64,000 bases of DNA from Crocodylus rhombifer (taxonomy: Eukaryota; Chordata; Crocodylia; Crocodylidae): the NCBI GenBank assembly GCA_038503035.1, contig JAVSML010020386.1, positions 1 to 64,000 of the forward strand, in the 5' to 3' direction. Below the pieces are notes generated by a model, which was given only the letters and a program-made list of their open reading frames with translations, did no database searches and was not told the origin of the DNA. Below, piece after piece: positions 1-10,401 of this stretch (positions within the stretch are counted from its first letter, which is position 1; each line of letters opens with the position of its first letter). The translations under genes were made by a program, and so were the position numbers.

Positions 1-540
1 TTTTTTTTTTTTTTTTTTTTTTTACATAACCCTCCTCCTCCTCCTCCTTCTGCTGCTCTAACTGGTCTTAACCTGCCCGGTTTGTATCAGAGATGCTTGG
101 CAGAGCAGAATTGATTATCTCCAAGGAATGTAAATTAAAGCTTTTTGACTTTGATCTCCTGTGATCCTTTTCCTTGTTTCTTTATTTGAGAGCAAAACCT
201 GATTGGTAAACAGAAACAAGTGGAAAGGGATGGCTGCTGAGGTTAAACTGGGGATGTAATGCTCTAAATATGAAGATTACGTTGTGTATTTGCCCTTTTA
301 GGTTGCTTCATCCTGAAGAAATATTTTTGTGTGTTAAAATGCCCACATCCTTAGAAATTGTGTAGCCAGCATAATGTATTTTAGGTGTTAACTAACCTGT
401 GATTCAGTCCCTTAATTTGGATTTAGCTCTTCGCTTATTTTCCCAAGGTCTTATGAAACAAATTCTGCAGTGGCTGCGTTAACAGCTATTGATATAAAGA
501 AACTTACTTTTTATTTTGCTTAAAACTCTCCTTGTTCTAG
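1..540. other. MYO10 intron upstream of exon w1
   Basis: Starts with a T-tract (1-23) and a (CTC)n-like pyrimidine run (about 30-55). Otherwise unique-looking AT-rich intron; the last 20 bases form the polypyrimidine tract and acceptor of exon w1. No other gene seen. Confidence 0.7.
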
Positions 541-665
541 ATGCCTGACCAGTTTGATCAGACTGTGGTGCTGAACCAACTGCGTTATTCTGGGATGCTG
601 GAAACAGTGAGGATACGAAGAGCAGGCTTTCCAGTGAGGAGGCCCTTTCAGGATTTTTATAAAAG
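541..665 (+). CDS. MYO10: MYO10 exon w1: motor SH1/SH2 helices
   Basis: The exon follows a pyrimidine-rich acceptor ending TTCTAG and stops before GTAAAT, in phase 0 to 2. It encodes [10 protein letters not shown] then [20 protein letters not shown] and RRPFQDFYK. The [12 protein letters not shown] core matches the SH1/SH2 helix region that couples the nucleotide site to the converter in all myosins. The ATG at 541 is internal, not a start: the sequence lies deep in the motor. An ORF-finder sees overlapping reverse-strand ORFs here, which are shadows. Confidence 0.96.
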
Positions 666-791
666 GTAAATGTGGTTTGGGACAATTGTATGATTTAAAC
701 ACAGCTCGTGGATCTCTAACAAAAAAGCAAAAATAAAGCAGAGCTAATATCTCCATTGTAAAGTCCATTAATAATATCTTTTTCTCATCAG

Positions 792-906
792 GTATAAGGT
801 CCTAATGAGAAACTTGACCCTGCCTGAAGATTTAAATGGGAAATGTGCTATCCTCCTTCATATGTATGACAGCACAAGCACAGAGTGGCAGCTTGGGAAA
901 AATAAG
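792..906 (+). CDS. MYO10: MYO10 exon w2: converter
   Basis: Bounded by an acceptor ending CATCAG and a donor GTAAAA; it begins with the last base of an Arg codon split with the previous exon and ends in phase 0. It reads YKVLMRNLTLPEDLNGKCA and then DSTSTEWQLGKNK. YKVL plus the later EWQLGKxK-VF motif is the myosin converter running into the lever arm. The intervening intron is only 126 bases. Confidence 0.96.
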
Positions 907-1375
907 GTAAAAACATTTGACTGGAGAATGATCTTCTAACACTGTGGCTGTTGCTCATTCAAATTTAAGACTGTAGTGCAGTACTTTTCAGCTGCACTTT
1001 TGTAGCTATGATTGTACTTTCTTACCTACATTCTGGCAGAGCTGAGTGGCCCCATTGAGCCGTGCACTGTTTGAATGCACATCATGGGGAGAATTGGTCC
1101 TTACCCCAAAAAAAAGTCAAAATCTAGCACTCTGATTCCACAGCCACTTCCCCATGCGAGTCGCTTGACTGAAGTGACTGCTCCTTTAGTTTAATGGCCC
1201 TGTTTTCCCAAGTAACTCTCGGTGCCTAAGCATTTATAGCAGCAGGTTAAAGGGTTCAGGTCAGATGGAGTTATATTTTGCTGTGCCCCAACTCCACTGC
1301 AGAAACACCAGCATGTTTATAGATAGCAGAATCAGGATCTAAACACTAGTTGCCTTTCCAACTCTAAAGTTCCTT

Positions 1376-1418
1376 TTGTGAGGTTCTGTTAACTCCCTTG
1401 GTTAACAGAACCTCACAA
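1376..1418. repeat. Perfect 18-bp inverted repeat, 7-base loop
   Basis: Left arm TTGTGAGGTTCTGTTAAC (1376-1393) and right arm GTTAACAGAACCTCACAA (1401-1418) are exact reverse complements around TCCCTTG. The arms include HpaI-type GTTAAC palindromes next to the loop. As RNA or single-stranded DNA it would form a stable hairpin. Confidence 0.9.
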
Positions 1419-3008
1419 GTGGACTTGGCTATGAACAGGCAGCTAGCTGTTGCCTCTATATCATCTTTAACTCAGAAAAATGGGAAATCAGTTAAAAACA
1501 AAAATAACAGCCCCAAAAAAGAATATCTTTAGTTCACAAGTTTCCAACCCCCCAGATATTTCAGGTTTTTAGAAGCATATATTGATGAGGTTACAACACA
1601 AAAAAAAATTAGTCCCAAGGGAAAGGGTTTTTGCAGATTCCATTTTTCCATCTGTTTTGTGGGCCTAGACTTCATAGGTTTTTCAGAGCAGGGGAGGGAT
1701 AACAAACCACTCTGTCAAGATCATCTAGTAGGTCTTCTCCATCTCTCTGTTCTCTTCTTTCTGCTGATGTGGCACCAATGACACTGCTGAAAATAAGGGA
1801 AAACTCAAAAGTAGAACAGATTGACCTATTTTTAGTAGGTTTTAACCACTTTTTTCCTCAAGGCAGAGTACAGCTTAATGGAGCATCACCTGATAGAACC
1901 TGCATGGGAGTGGGGAACTAGATAACATGATTTGTAGAGCATTTCTTCCTTCCTTTTGGGGTTCTTTAACCCTAAGGAAACCATTTCCAAGGGACCTTGT
2001 AAAGTCTTGTGGACTTCAGCATGGCTTTCCACAGCACGCATTGACTTTGGAAGTTCTTGGTAAGAAGAGAATGGAGGTACCACATAATTCCTTATCTTAC
2101 TAGATGGAATCCCAACGAAAGGTGGCATGTTAGTTACTCCAAATGAGCTACTGAGATCAACAAGGAAGAATGGAAACTATCCCGCCAGCATTTTATTAGG
2201 ATCTAAAAGCTCATAGGCTGCTTGCAGACATGGAAAAAAAACCAAAAACAAATCCCACACTTTACTGGAAGCAGCACATTAATTTGACCTGGCTCTACAC
2301 AAAATCCACACTATTTTGAAATATCCATATACATTAAGACCTTAGTTGACATCTAAGTTGGTCTTGGAACTTTCCCCGGGCTGAGCAAGAAACACCTATG
2401 GAGCCAAGAGACTACTAGCCAAGGAGATATCAAGCAGCTTATCTGGACACAGCGACATTAATGCCAGACTGCCTGTCTGGCCTAGGGACACAATCACCTG
2501 TGTCACTCATGATGCTTTAGTTCAGAAGAAGCCAAGAATAGTAACAGCCAGTTCTCTCAAATTGGATTTACATCGAACCCAGAATGCTGTTTTAACTATT
2601 ATTTTAAGTTGCCCTTCCTGTTACTGAGGAAAGGAAGGAGGTGGAGGACCCTTAGCAGCGTTGTAGGCACAGAGCATAACACATTATCCGAAAGAGACAA
2701 AACAACAGTGTCTGTTGATGTCATTTCTAGGTACTTTTTGCAGCTTTTTATGATTTGACATAAAAGAGTGATGTTAACATTGCAGGATCTGGACACCAGT
2801 TGGGACAGTTATTGTTCTTACCTATCCAGGAGAATGCACAAGCCTTTACTTTAAGCACATTTAAATCAATCTCTTAGTAGGTAAATAGCCTTACTGGATT
2901 TTCAGACTGTGCTTGAGCAGAATAAAATTGAAAGAAAGGACTGTTGATCTAGTGAGTAAAGACAGAGAGCTGGGTACTGCAGCCTTTATACTGATGAGCA
3001 GTAGGAGT

Positions 3009-3367
3009 TAGTTGGAAAAATTGTTCTTTGCAACCTTTTAGGTACAAACACCTTTCTACAGGCATATAGAGAGTCTACTGGTGAATTGCATGGGTAGACT
3101 AGAAGCCAAGTTATTGTTGTGAAATCCAATCCCTGCTTTCCAGTTACAATCAGGACTGACTGGATTATATCTCCCCTGGGGAGATGTATTTTATTAGACC
3201 AACTAAATAGTTGGAAAATTTCTTCTTCGCAAGCTTTCGGGCACAAAGGCATATAGAGAGTGCTGCTGAATTGTGTGCTCTCATGGGTAGACTGGAAACC
3301 AAGTTATTGTAATCCCTTTCCAGTTATAATTAGAACTGACTGGATTATATCTTCCCTGGGGAGAGCT
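3009..3367. repeat. Local tandem duplication, about 200-base period
   Basis: Two diverged units share, in order, TAGTTGGAAAA, a GCAA motif, GGCATATAGAGAGT, CATGGGTAGACT, AAGCCAAGTTATTGT or AACCAAGTTATTGT, and CTGACTGGATTATATCT followed by CCCTGGGGAGA. Unit 1 spans about 3009-3187 and unit 2 about 3208-3367. The GCAAGCTTTCGGGC stretch in unit 2 resembles interspersed repeats common in reptile genomes, so the pair may be two copies of one element. Confidence 0.75.
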
Positions 3368-5691
3368 GCTGTTTTAACTGGTGTCAGATTTTTTTGCACG
3401 CCTAAAGTTAACTACCACTGAAAGGGAAATGCTTTCTGTTTGATTGTCAAACGTGCCAATACAGAAGAATACATTTTAGTTGCCTCTGACTTTTATTAAG
3501 ATACATAGCTTTATGTAATGGATGTCAAGATGGGGACAGAGGTCTCCTGCTATGTAGCCAGATTGCACTTCTCTCACAATCTGTTCCTTTGTGCTCACTG
3601 AAATTGAATTGGCAGTGAGGATTCCGGGTCCAGACACATGGGCCAACAGCAGTTTTTGTCACCTGAAGTCTACTATGGTTTTTATTCCTCCCTCATCTCA
3701 TGGCAAAGAACAGCTGAATGGAGCATCACCCGGTAGGACCTGCAAGGGGAGAGGGGCTGAACACGAAGGTATGAGGCAAAGCTGCTGCTCAACTGCAGTG
3801 GGAGCCTTATGAGCACAAGAAGCAGCTGTAGCCCTCAACCCCTCTTGCTCTCCACAGTGAAGCTTGGATATACATAGCCCGACATAGGCCACACCAGCAC
3901 CTCACTTATACAGGCCACTTCCCCAGCACCTACCTTTTGTCTTCTCACTGATGCAGCCTTAACTCCTAACAAGTTTCAGGCTATTCACACTCCTAATAAA
4001 TGCCAGAAGACTTAATTTTAAAAGGTAGGGTGAAAGAAAAAGTCTGGAAAAGCCCTTCAACCCCTGAGACAACATATCACAACTGCACAATGAATAGACT
4101 TAATGACCACCATTTGGAGTAAGATTGTACCAGCATTTCTGCTGATAACAGCTCTTAGAAGCAGGTCATGATTCAGTCTTAAAAGAAAAATTTCCTTCAG
4201 GCTGAACAAGGACTTTAAAAGACTGTATGTGGGAGCAAACTTTCTCTTAAGTTGCATATTTGAAAAACAAAAAAAATCAGCATTTTCAGTATTTCAGTTC
4301 TGTGAGTACATGACTTGTTCATCAATGCCCATTCCAATTGCAGTTTATACCTCAGCAACCATATGCTGTCTTTTAAAACTGGTATGGCAATGGCACGAGT
4401 ATCCTTGAGAAATTAGGCATTTAAGGCCCTGATACAAATATATAATGTGTAAAACCTTAATTACTTGTGAAAGGGGCAACTGAGAATGCTTTTTATTCAC
4501 TGCGTTTCTAGAAGTTTTGCAGTGGGCAAGGGCTAAGTGGGTTCTTTTCTCCATATGTGCATATCAGTCTCAATGGGCATGCCTGCACTGCACTACGCAC
4601 TCATGTCTTGGCTCGTATGTGCCAGTCTTAAGGGCCTGCTCTGTAGAATGAAATGTGCTTATTCCCTGTATAGCTATGGTTCACTCTGGCACTGCAGATT
4701 TCTAAGGGAGGGTCGCAGGAATCTGAGCAGTTCCATTTATCAGGTGCTTTAAGAATTGGTTTGTAGTATTATCAAAGAGTTTGTCTGTCATTCCCAGTGC
4801 ACAGGGGGTTATACTGTCAGCATACTTAACTGAGATGTTTTTAGCTTTGTATACATACTCCTTTTCTTCTGACTGGGAGGGACAGGCTGTGTTTTTGTTG
4901 GAGATGCTGGTTCTGTTTACAGCTAAATTACATCTAGAGCAGAGCAGTTGTTTTGGTTGACATTGTGTGAGCTACTGGTGGTGAGGAGTTCATTCATGTC
5001 AAACTAGACAGCAAGGATGAACAACAGCAGGCCTTCTGCTTAAGAACAGGCCAAAAACATGATTTTTCTGCAGATCCCTGGATGCAAAACTACCCTCATT
5101 TCTATTGCTGCCATTCCTGTTCTATTTCTGTGGGGTCTGGGCACTGCCTAGCAGAATTTTCAGGAATGGGCACCATGCTGGAAGGGTTGGTCAGGATCAC
5201 AGCTGATTTGTCTCCTCCACACATTTGTGAGCCATACTTGCAAAGCAGGCACATGTGGGCAGGGCTTATTTCTCAGCCGTGTGCCCAGCCTGACTTAGAT
5301 GGCCATAGAGCAGGGGTGGGCAAAAAATGGCCCACAGGCCAGTTTTGGCCTGCCAGGCCATTTAAGGCCTGTGGGGACCATAAAAAAATGGAGAATTACT
5401 ATTTATCTGCCCCTGGTTCATGTCAAAGATGACAGGAGCCAGGGGCAGTAGGACTCAGGGGAAGCCCCAACAGGCTCCTGCCAACAGCAGGGCCCACCCT
5501 GCCCTGCGCCCCCCACTACCCACAGCCAGAAGCCCCCACCTTGCAGGGCCTTCTGGCCTGGGATCACGGGTTTGTTCGTGTCTATGCCGGCATGGGGAAA
5601 TTCAGGTAAGAAGTGGGGCAGGGGAGGACTGTGGGGATTGCCCAGGCCTTGGGGCCAGGCCAGCTCCTGCTCAGCCTCACAGTCCAGCTGT

Positions 5692-6224
5692 TGAATTAAA
5701 AAAATCGTGGTTCGTTTCTCGGGAGGTGGAAAAAAACTTTCAGCTTCAGACACACTTTATTAGCAATACAAAAGGTATATATTTGCAAATAGGGTCAGAG
5801 GGAGAAGACAAAAGATCAAATCCCTCTGCCCCCGAGCATAATCATTAGCAGGCTTTTATCCCCTCTCTCCTGACCACGTGTGCAGAAGGAGGAATTTTTA
5901 CAACTCATTTCCGGTTCATACAAACATATATGTAAACATGTCGCTTCATACATCCCATGTGCATTATAATTAACTACTTAAGTATGCGGGGCGGGTAGGC
6001 TTAATATGCATTAGGTTATCACGCGTGCGTGGATGGGATTCAGGATTACTCAAGGTTCATCCTGAAGGCAAAAATGGCATTTGCTCTTATCTTAGCCTTA
6101 GGAATGTGGGGTCATAAAAGAAAGTGTGATTTAGTGTGACAAAGAGATAGTAAATTTGCAGGACAGAGAGGGAGTAATGCCTTAATACAAAGGGGCCTTT
6201 GGTGGTTTTTCCCTTCAATTTCCA
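5692..6224 (-). mobile_element. Endogenous retrovirus 3' LTR (about 533 bp)
   Basis: Read on the minus strand, the segment starts TGGAAATTGAAGGG and ends AATTCA, giving TG...CA ends with short imperfect inverted termini. It is directly preceded by a purine-rich tract (see 6225-6245). Inside lie a TATA-like GGGATAAAAGCC at about 5850-5863 and an AATAAA at 5761-5756, spaced as expected for U3-R-U5. No retroviral coding sequence accompanies it. The class is not determined. Confidence 0.7.
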
Positions 6225-6245
6225 CCCCCCCCCCTTCCCTCTCCC
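6225..6245 (-). promoter_or_regulatory. Retroviral polypurine tract abutting the LTR
   Basis: On the minus strand GGGAGAGGGAAGGGGGGGGG runs straight into the LTR start TGGAAATT. A polypurine tract in this position primes plus-strand DNA synthesis in retroviruses. About 23 bases of possible internal sequence follow before a CAGCTGT (6269-6275) that also occurs at 5685-5691. Confidence 0.65.
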
Positions 6246-6276
6246 ATTAAGGAGACAAGGATGGGTAGCAGCTGTG

Positions 6277-6296
6277 TTTTTTTTTTTTTTTTTTTT
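6277..6296. repeat. T-tract of 20 bases
   Basis: Uninterrupted T run directly after the second CAGCTGT copy, at the boundary between the LTR fragment and the GC-rich DNA. It could be a retroposition-type tail on the minus strand or simple slippage. Confidence 0.85.
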
Positions 6297-6343
6297 CTAA
6301 ATCTGCTATTGATAATGCATTTTTAATAATATTTCTAACACAG

Positions 6344-7510
6344 CCATGCAGCTGAGAGCCAGCAGGCATACAGGAAAGTGGTGGTGGGGAGAATGGAAGT
6401 GAACAGGAGTGCGGGGTCTGTGCCGGTGTCCCGTGTCCCAGGGCCCAGAGCGGGACAGTAGAAGCATGGGACATGGGCTGGCAGCAGTCTCTGGAGCCAG
6501 GCTGGGTTGCACCAGCAGGGAGAATGGGGAGCTGACCTGGCTTCATAGTGCTCCTGCTCGGCAGGGCCCTGCACTCCTGCTGCCCTGCTCTGGGCCTCTC
6601 CAGCGCTGGCCCCAGGACATTGGTGCGGGGCCCACACTCCTGCCTGGCTGCTGCTGGCTCCCACATGCCTGTTCACTCACAGTGCCCCCATCCCAGCAAC
6701 ACGGTACAGGCAGGGAGCAGCACACAGCCCTGACCCCATGCTCTACCTAGGAAAGTAATGGCCTCTTCACACTCAGCACAGGGCTGTCCTGCCTCTCTGT
6801 TGCATCACTGCCACCCTGTAGGGCAGCAGTGGCAGTGGAGAGCAGGTAGGCCCATATGGACTCTGACTGGCTGCAGCATGGGGTGCCAGCCATGGGGAAG
6901 GGGAGTGGCTGCAGCACAGGGCGCCAGCCATGGGGAAGGGGAGTGGCTGCTTTACCCTGCGCTGAGCACCAGCTTATTCCTCAGAAGCTGCTGCTTGGCA
7001 TGGAGGAAAGTGGCCCACTTCCCGTTGCTGCCAGGAAGCGTTTGCTGCAGCCATTCGCCCGGAGACCACATTGCACTAGCTGCTTCACCACCATCTCTGT
7101 GCTGCCTAGCGCAGCAGCAGTGGAACAGCCACTGGGCAGCACAGAATCAGCCACACAACAGCCTAGCATGGTGCAGTCTCCAGGCTGGCAGCTGCAGCAG
7201 ACACTGCCCAGTGGCAGCAAGCGGGGGGGCACTTTCTTCTGCACCAAGCAGCAACAGGGTGGCAGGAATGCGGGGTCCCACCTAGCAGGGGCTCTGTGGA
7301 GCTGAGCCAGCTCCTCCCTCTCCGTGCTGGTGCAGGCCAGCCTGGCTCCAGAGACCCCTGCCAGCCCATACTCCGCGCTCCTACCCGCCCCACTCTGGGC
7401 CCTGCCAGCACTGGCCCTGAGACATAGATGCAGACCCCACACTTCCGCTTGCTTCCACTCCCCACCGCTGCTTTCCCCACATTCCTGCCTGGCTACTCTG
7501 CACTACATGG
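6344..7510. repeat. Large inverted duplication, about 250-base arms
   Basis: The left arm (about 6344-6590) and right arm (about 7255-7510) are diverged reverse complements. Both contain, in opposite orientation, GCGGGGTCTG or GTGGGGTCTG, CAGGGCCCAGAG, ATGGGCTGGCAG, GTCTCTGGAGCCAGGCTGG and TGCACCAGCA. The matching open frames on opposite strands (around 6409 + and 7442 -) reflect this symmetry and are not genes. A partial direct copy of the same module lies at about 6585-6670. Confidence 0.75.
6885..6950. repeat. Exact 28-bp direct repeat, 38-base period
   Basis: A 28-base unit beginning GCCAGCCATGGGGAAGGGGA occurs identically at 6885-6912 and 6923-6950, separated by ten bases. It lies in the spacer of the inverted duplication. 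Confidence 0.9.
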
Positions 7511-7883
7511 TTTCCATACCCATACATCCCCACAAACCCCCATATGCAATCACTTCTACATCTATACCACAAACGCCCACAAATAAGGACGAAAATATAT
7601 TTTTTAATTGCATTAAAATATCTTATTATGGGTGTTTGATTTTTAGTATGTAATTTGTTCTTTTTCCCCCTAAGGTAGCAAACCCCCTTCCCCAAAGGAA
7701 GACTTCCAGGGGCAAGGGGAGGGACTTCCAGTGGCAAAGGTCAGAGGTTAAGGGTGGGACTTCCAGTTCCAAGATGGCAACCAGGGGTGGGGCACCTGTC
7801 AAGGGGTGGGGCTACCCATGCAGCCCTCAACAGCTTGCCAAAACTTCATAAGCAGGTGTCTGCCTGAAATAATTGCTGTAGAG

Positions 7884-8362
7884 ACAAACCCCAAATGTTT
7901 GTAGTAACCTGTTACTCTGCAACAGTTGAAATCTCAAGGTAATTATCTTGCCTGTGTCAAAGTGGCATTGTTTTGTGTTGCTAAAACATGGCTCTTTTGC
8001 TTATGTATTAGTCTTCAGTAGGACAGGGCTACATTGAAGAGAGTTCAGTAATAATGCTACCAAGTGCAGCCAGTAGTGAGTAGACAATTTGGGCGAAATC
8101 CTGGACCTAGTTAAATAAATGGCAAAAATCCCATTGGTTTGGCTAGGGTCAGGATTTCAGCCCTGACCTGGAAAATGGAGGAACAACTGCCAGGATGTTT
8201 TTTTAAGGGCTTCTCTCTTTTTAATGGAAACCTATACTGGATTCTGAACTCCTGTCAATGACGGAGAGGCTGTCCCTGATGTTCCCTATCCCTTCAACCC
8301 TTTGTATGACACAGCAGCAGTCTGGGGACTGGAGCACTTAAGTCAGCACTTTTCTCACCTAG
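7884..8362. other. MYO10 intron end before exon w3
   Basis: Unremarkable intronic sequence with the polypyrimidine tract and acceptor of exon w3 at its end. Nothing else recognised. Confidence 0.6.
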
Positions 8363-8469
8363 GTCTTTCTCCGGGAGTCTTTGGAACACAAGCTGGAGAA
8401 ACAGCGAGAGGTAGAAGTCACTAAGGCAGCCATGACAATCCGAGCACACATCCTGGGCCACATGGCACG
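8363..8469 (+). CDS. MYO10: MYO10 exon w3: end of motor and first IQ
   Basis: The acceptor is CACCTAG and the donor GTATGT; the last Arg codon is split 2+1 with the next exon. Residues VFLRESLEHKLEKQRE finish the motor (VFLR is the conserved motor end), and AAMTIRAHILGHMAR begins the first IQ motif, which binds calmodulin or the calmodulin-like protein CALML3 in mammals. A 7.5-kb intron full of repeats precedes it. Confidence 0.97.
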
Positions 8470-8777
8470 GTATGTAGCTGTGTGGGAATGTTAACTGGGA
8501 AAGTGTGGGCTAATGATTCTCTCCACTGGAAGTGATTGCTAAACATAAAGTTGTTATGGCACTTGGGCATCCAGGTCCTGTCAATGGCTGCAGAAATCTT
8601 ACTGATTTGCCTTGTGTCAGTCCTTTAAAGTAAAACAAAAAGTGGCTTGAGTTACGTTTAATAGTAAAAACATCAGATTGTGGAAGATACAAACAAGGCA
8701 AGGAAGTCCAACCTTGTAATGGCATCATAGGACTAAGCCCAGAGTCCCTTGGCTATGTCAGTGGGTTATATCAGTTC

Positions 8778-8875
8778 TATGAGCCCAGCTGACTTCCTGC
8801 TCTTTGGGCCGGGGGGCTGGACTCTATGATCTTCCGAGGTCCCTTCCAGCCCTAATGTCTATGAAATCTATGAAA
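8778..8875 (+). mobile_element. CR1 LINE 3' tail fragment
   Basis: The sequence AGCTGACTTCCTGCTC ... GGGGGCTGGACTCTATGATC, then GAGGTCCCTTCCAGCCCTAA and TGTCTATGAAATCTATGAA, matches the 3' UTR and terminal repeat of the better-preserved CR1 copies here. Heavily 5'-truncated, as is usual for CR1. Confidence 0.9.
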
Positions 8876-9485
8876 ATCTTAATTTATACCATCTGAGGGT
8901 CACTTTGCAGAAAGAGGAAAAAAGGCAAAAAGAACTAATCATTTTATGGTGCTTTCCTAAGAAGCAATGAAATTTGGTGACTAAATCACGGTGTTTTATT
9001 TGCTTACCTAGTTCCCATACATCATGCATTAGTCAGGGTAGTACGTCCCATCTGTTTACTTCTGTTCTCTGTAGAGGACAGCTCAGTAGTTGTTTGCATA
9101 ATGAGGTCATTTCTTTTCATGTGCATATCAGTCCTATCCATATTTTCTGAACAATGTCATATAGAATAACCAGAGAGTTTTATAAGAATAAAACTACCAT
9201 GCTGTCCGTGACTTTTTTTTTTCTTTTCACAAGTGCAGGATATATATCAAAAACTGCTTTAGTTTCTAACAATGTCTCCTTGTTACTTAGTGAAAATACA
9301 GCTAACCTTCTCACAAAAATACCTTGTCTGTATCCTAGGGAGAGATAAGACAAGCCAGAATGGGAGGACTGTCACAACACCAGAGTTAAAGCTTCCTGTC
9401 CTTTTTACTATCTTGATTATGTAGAAATCTCGATTTAGATGCTTTGTCAGACTCTATTTACAAAGACATGCCTTCTGACTTTCAG
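8876..9485. other. MYO10 intron between w3 and w4
   Basis: AT-rich intron with no exon or repeat recognised apart from a short T-tract near 9211-9220. Confidence 0.6.
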
Positions 9486-9698
9486 AAAGCAGTATAGGAA
9501 GGTGCTTCACTATGTGGTGGTGATACAGAAGAGCTACAGAGCATTCCTCCTTAGGAGGGCATTCCTTCGCCTGAAGAAAGCAGCCATAGTCTTCCAGAAG
9601 CAGTGGCGAGGCCAGACTGCTCGACGTGTATACAGACAGCTGCTGGAGGAGAAGAGGAGGAAAGAGGAAGAGAAGAGGAGGGAAGAGGAGGAGGAAAG
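9486..9698 (+). CDS. MYO10: MYO10 exon w4: IQ motifs 1-3 and start of charged helix
   Basis: The acceptor is CTTTCAG and the donor GTATAA. It completes IQ1 (KQYRKVLHYV), then IQ2 (VIQKSYRAFLLRR) and IQ3 (VFQKQWRGQTARRVY), then enters LLEEKRRKEEEKRREEEEE. The alternating E/K/R stretch is the single alpha-helix that lengthens the myosin-X lever. The open frame runs on past the donor to a stop at 9765, but the donor and the following exons show that this is intron. Confidence 0.97.
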
Positions 9699-9995
9699 GT
9701 ATAATGTGTCCAGATATTTGAATGCATCTGAAGGCTTCATGCAAAATAGCCTTCACTTCAAATAAAAAAATGAAAGGCTTCATAAAGCTTTACCCATGAG
9801 GTTGAAAGGTAGATGTGTAACCTGAGTGGGTTTTGCACATTCACATGCTCTGGCAAGGGGAGATGGTATTCTATGTGGCTTTATTTTGGGCTACCACTTG
9901 TGTGTAGCACATTACCTCTGAAAATTCTGCTATTCCCTAGTGTAGGATTCTTTTTCCTCACCTATTTTTGTTAATATTTTTCCTTCCCCTTTCAG

Positions 9996-10035
9996 GGAAA
10001 GACAAAGGCTGGAAGCAGAACATCTTGCCCAGCAG
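9996..10035 (+). CDS. MYO10: MYO10 exon w5: charged helix micro-exon
   Basis: A 40-base exon between CTTTCAG and GTAAAT encoding RERQRLEAEHLAQQ in frame (the first Arg is shared with the previous exon). It continues the single alpha-helix. It is too short to stand out as an ORF and is placed by splice sites, phase and homology to the myosin-X helix. This is the segment where my memory of mammalian MYO10 has a longer ER-rich run. Confidence 0.93.
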
Positions 10036-10401
10036 GTAAATGATATTGTGTTGATCCAATCTATTTATTTATATCTCATCCCAACCATTTAAAAAGAAAA
10101 AGGCATCCATGGCAGTTGGACTGAACTTATTGCTGGAGTTGGCAAGTGAAGCAAAAGGAAACTTGATATAGTTGTTTGCATGGGGATTTCTTTCACATCA
10201 TGCTTCATTTAGTTTCTGGCAAGGACTGAACCATGTGCTTAGGGGTGAGCTTTCAAATGTCTGTGGGTAAATGTCATAACACTTTCACTTCATCATCTTA
10301 CATGGAGAGGAGTGAGCCTTGTGAATAAATAGCATGCAAGGATTATGGTGCATTAGCAACAGAAAATAAGGAATGTTGAGTTTTTTGTTTTCTAAATGCA
10401 G
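10036..10401. other. MYO10 intron between w5 and w6
   Basis: Nothing recognised; ends in the T-rich tract and GCAG acceptor of exon w6. Confidence 0.6.

Larger units (their letters stand above)
907..5302. other. MYO10 intron, repeat-poor first part
   Basis: No exon recognised. It holds a strong hairpin (1376-1418), a local tandem duplication (about 3009-3367) and a pair of similar segments (about 1860-1920 and 3703-3762). The ORFs in this stretch are short, overlap on opposite strands and lack codon structure. Confidence 0.6.
5311..7875. mobile_element. hAT-like element with nested insertion (composite, GC-rich)
   Basis: The left end CAGGGGTGGGCAAAAAATGG is the terminal inverted repeat type of hAT transposons and is shared with the element at 54139. 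GC-rich, non-coding DNA follows to about 7875, where AAATAATTG looks like the penultimate part of the opposite terminus, the last bases of which are missing. Putative 8-bp target duplications CCATAGAG (5303-5310) and CTGTAGAG (7876-7883) differ at two positions. A retroviral LTR fragment is nested at 5692-6268. No transposase frame is seen, so this is non-autonomous. The right boundary and the single-element interpretation are inference. Confidence 0.5.

Noticed and set aside
6247..7480. Several overlapping GC-rich ORFs of 60-175 residues on both strands
   Set aside because: They lie in the inverted duplication, look alike on opposite strands because of the palindrome, and show no protein family or splice structure.
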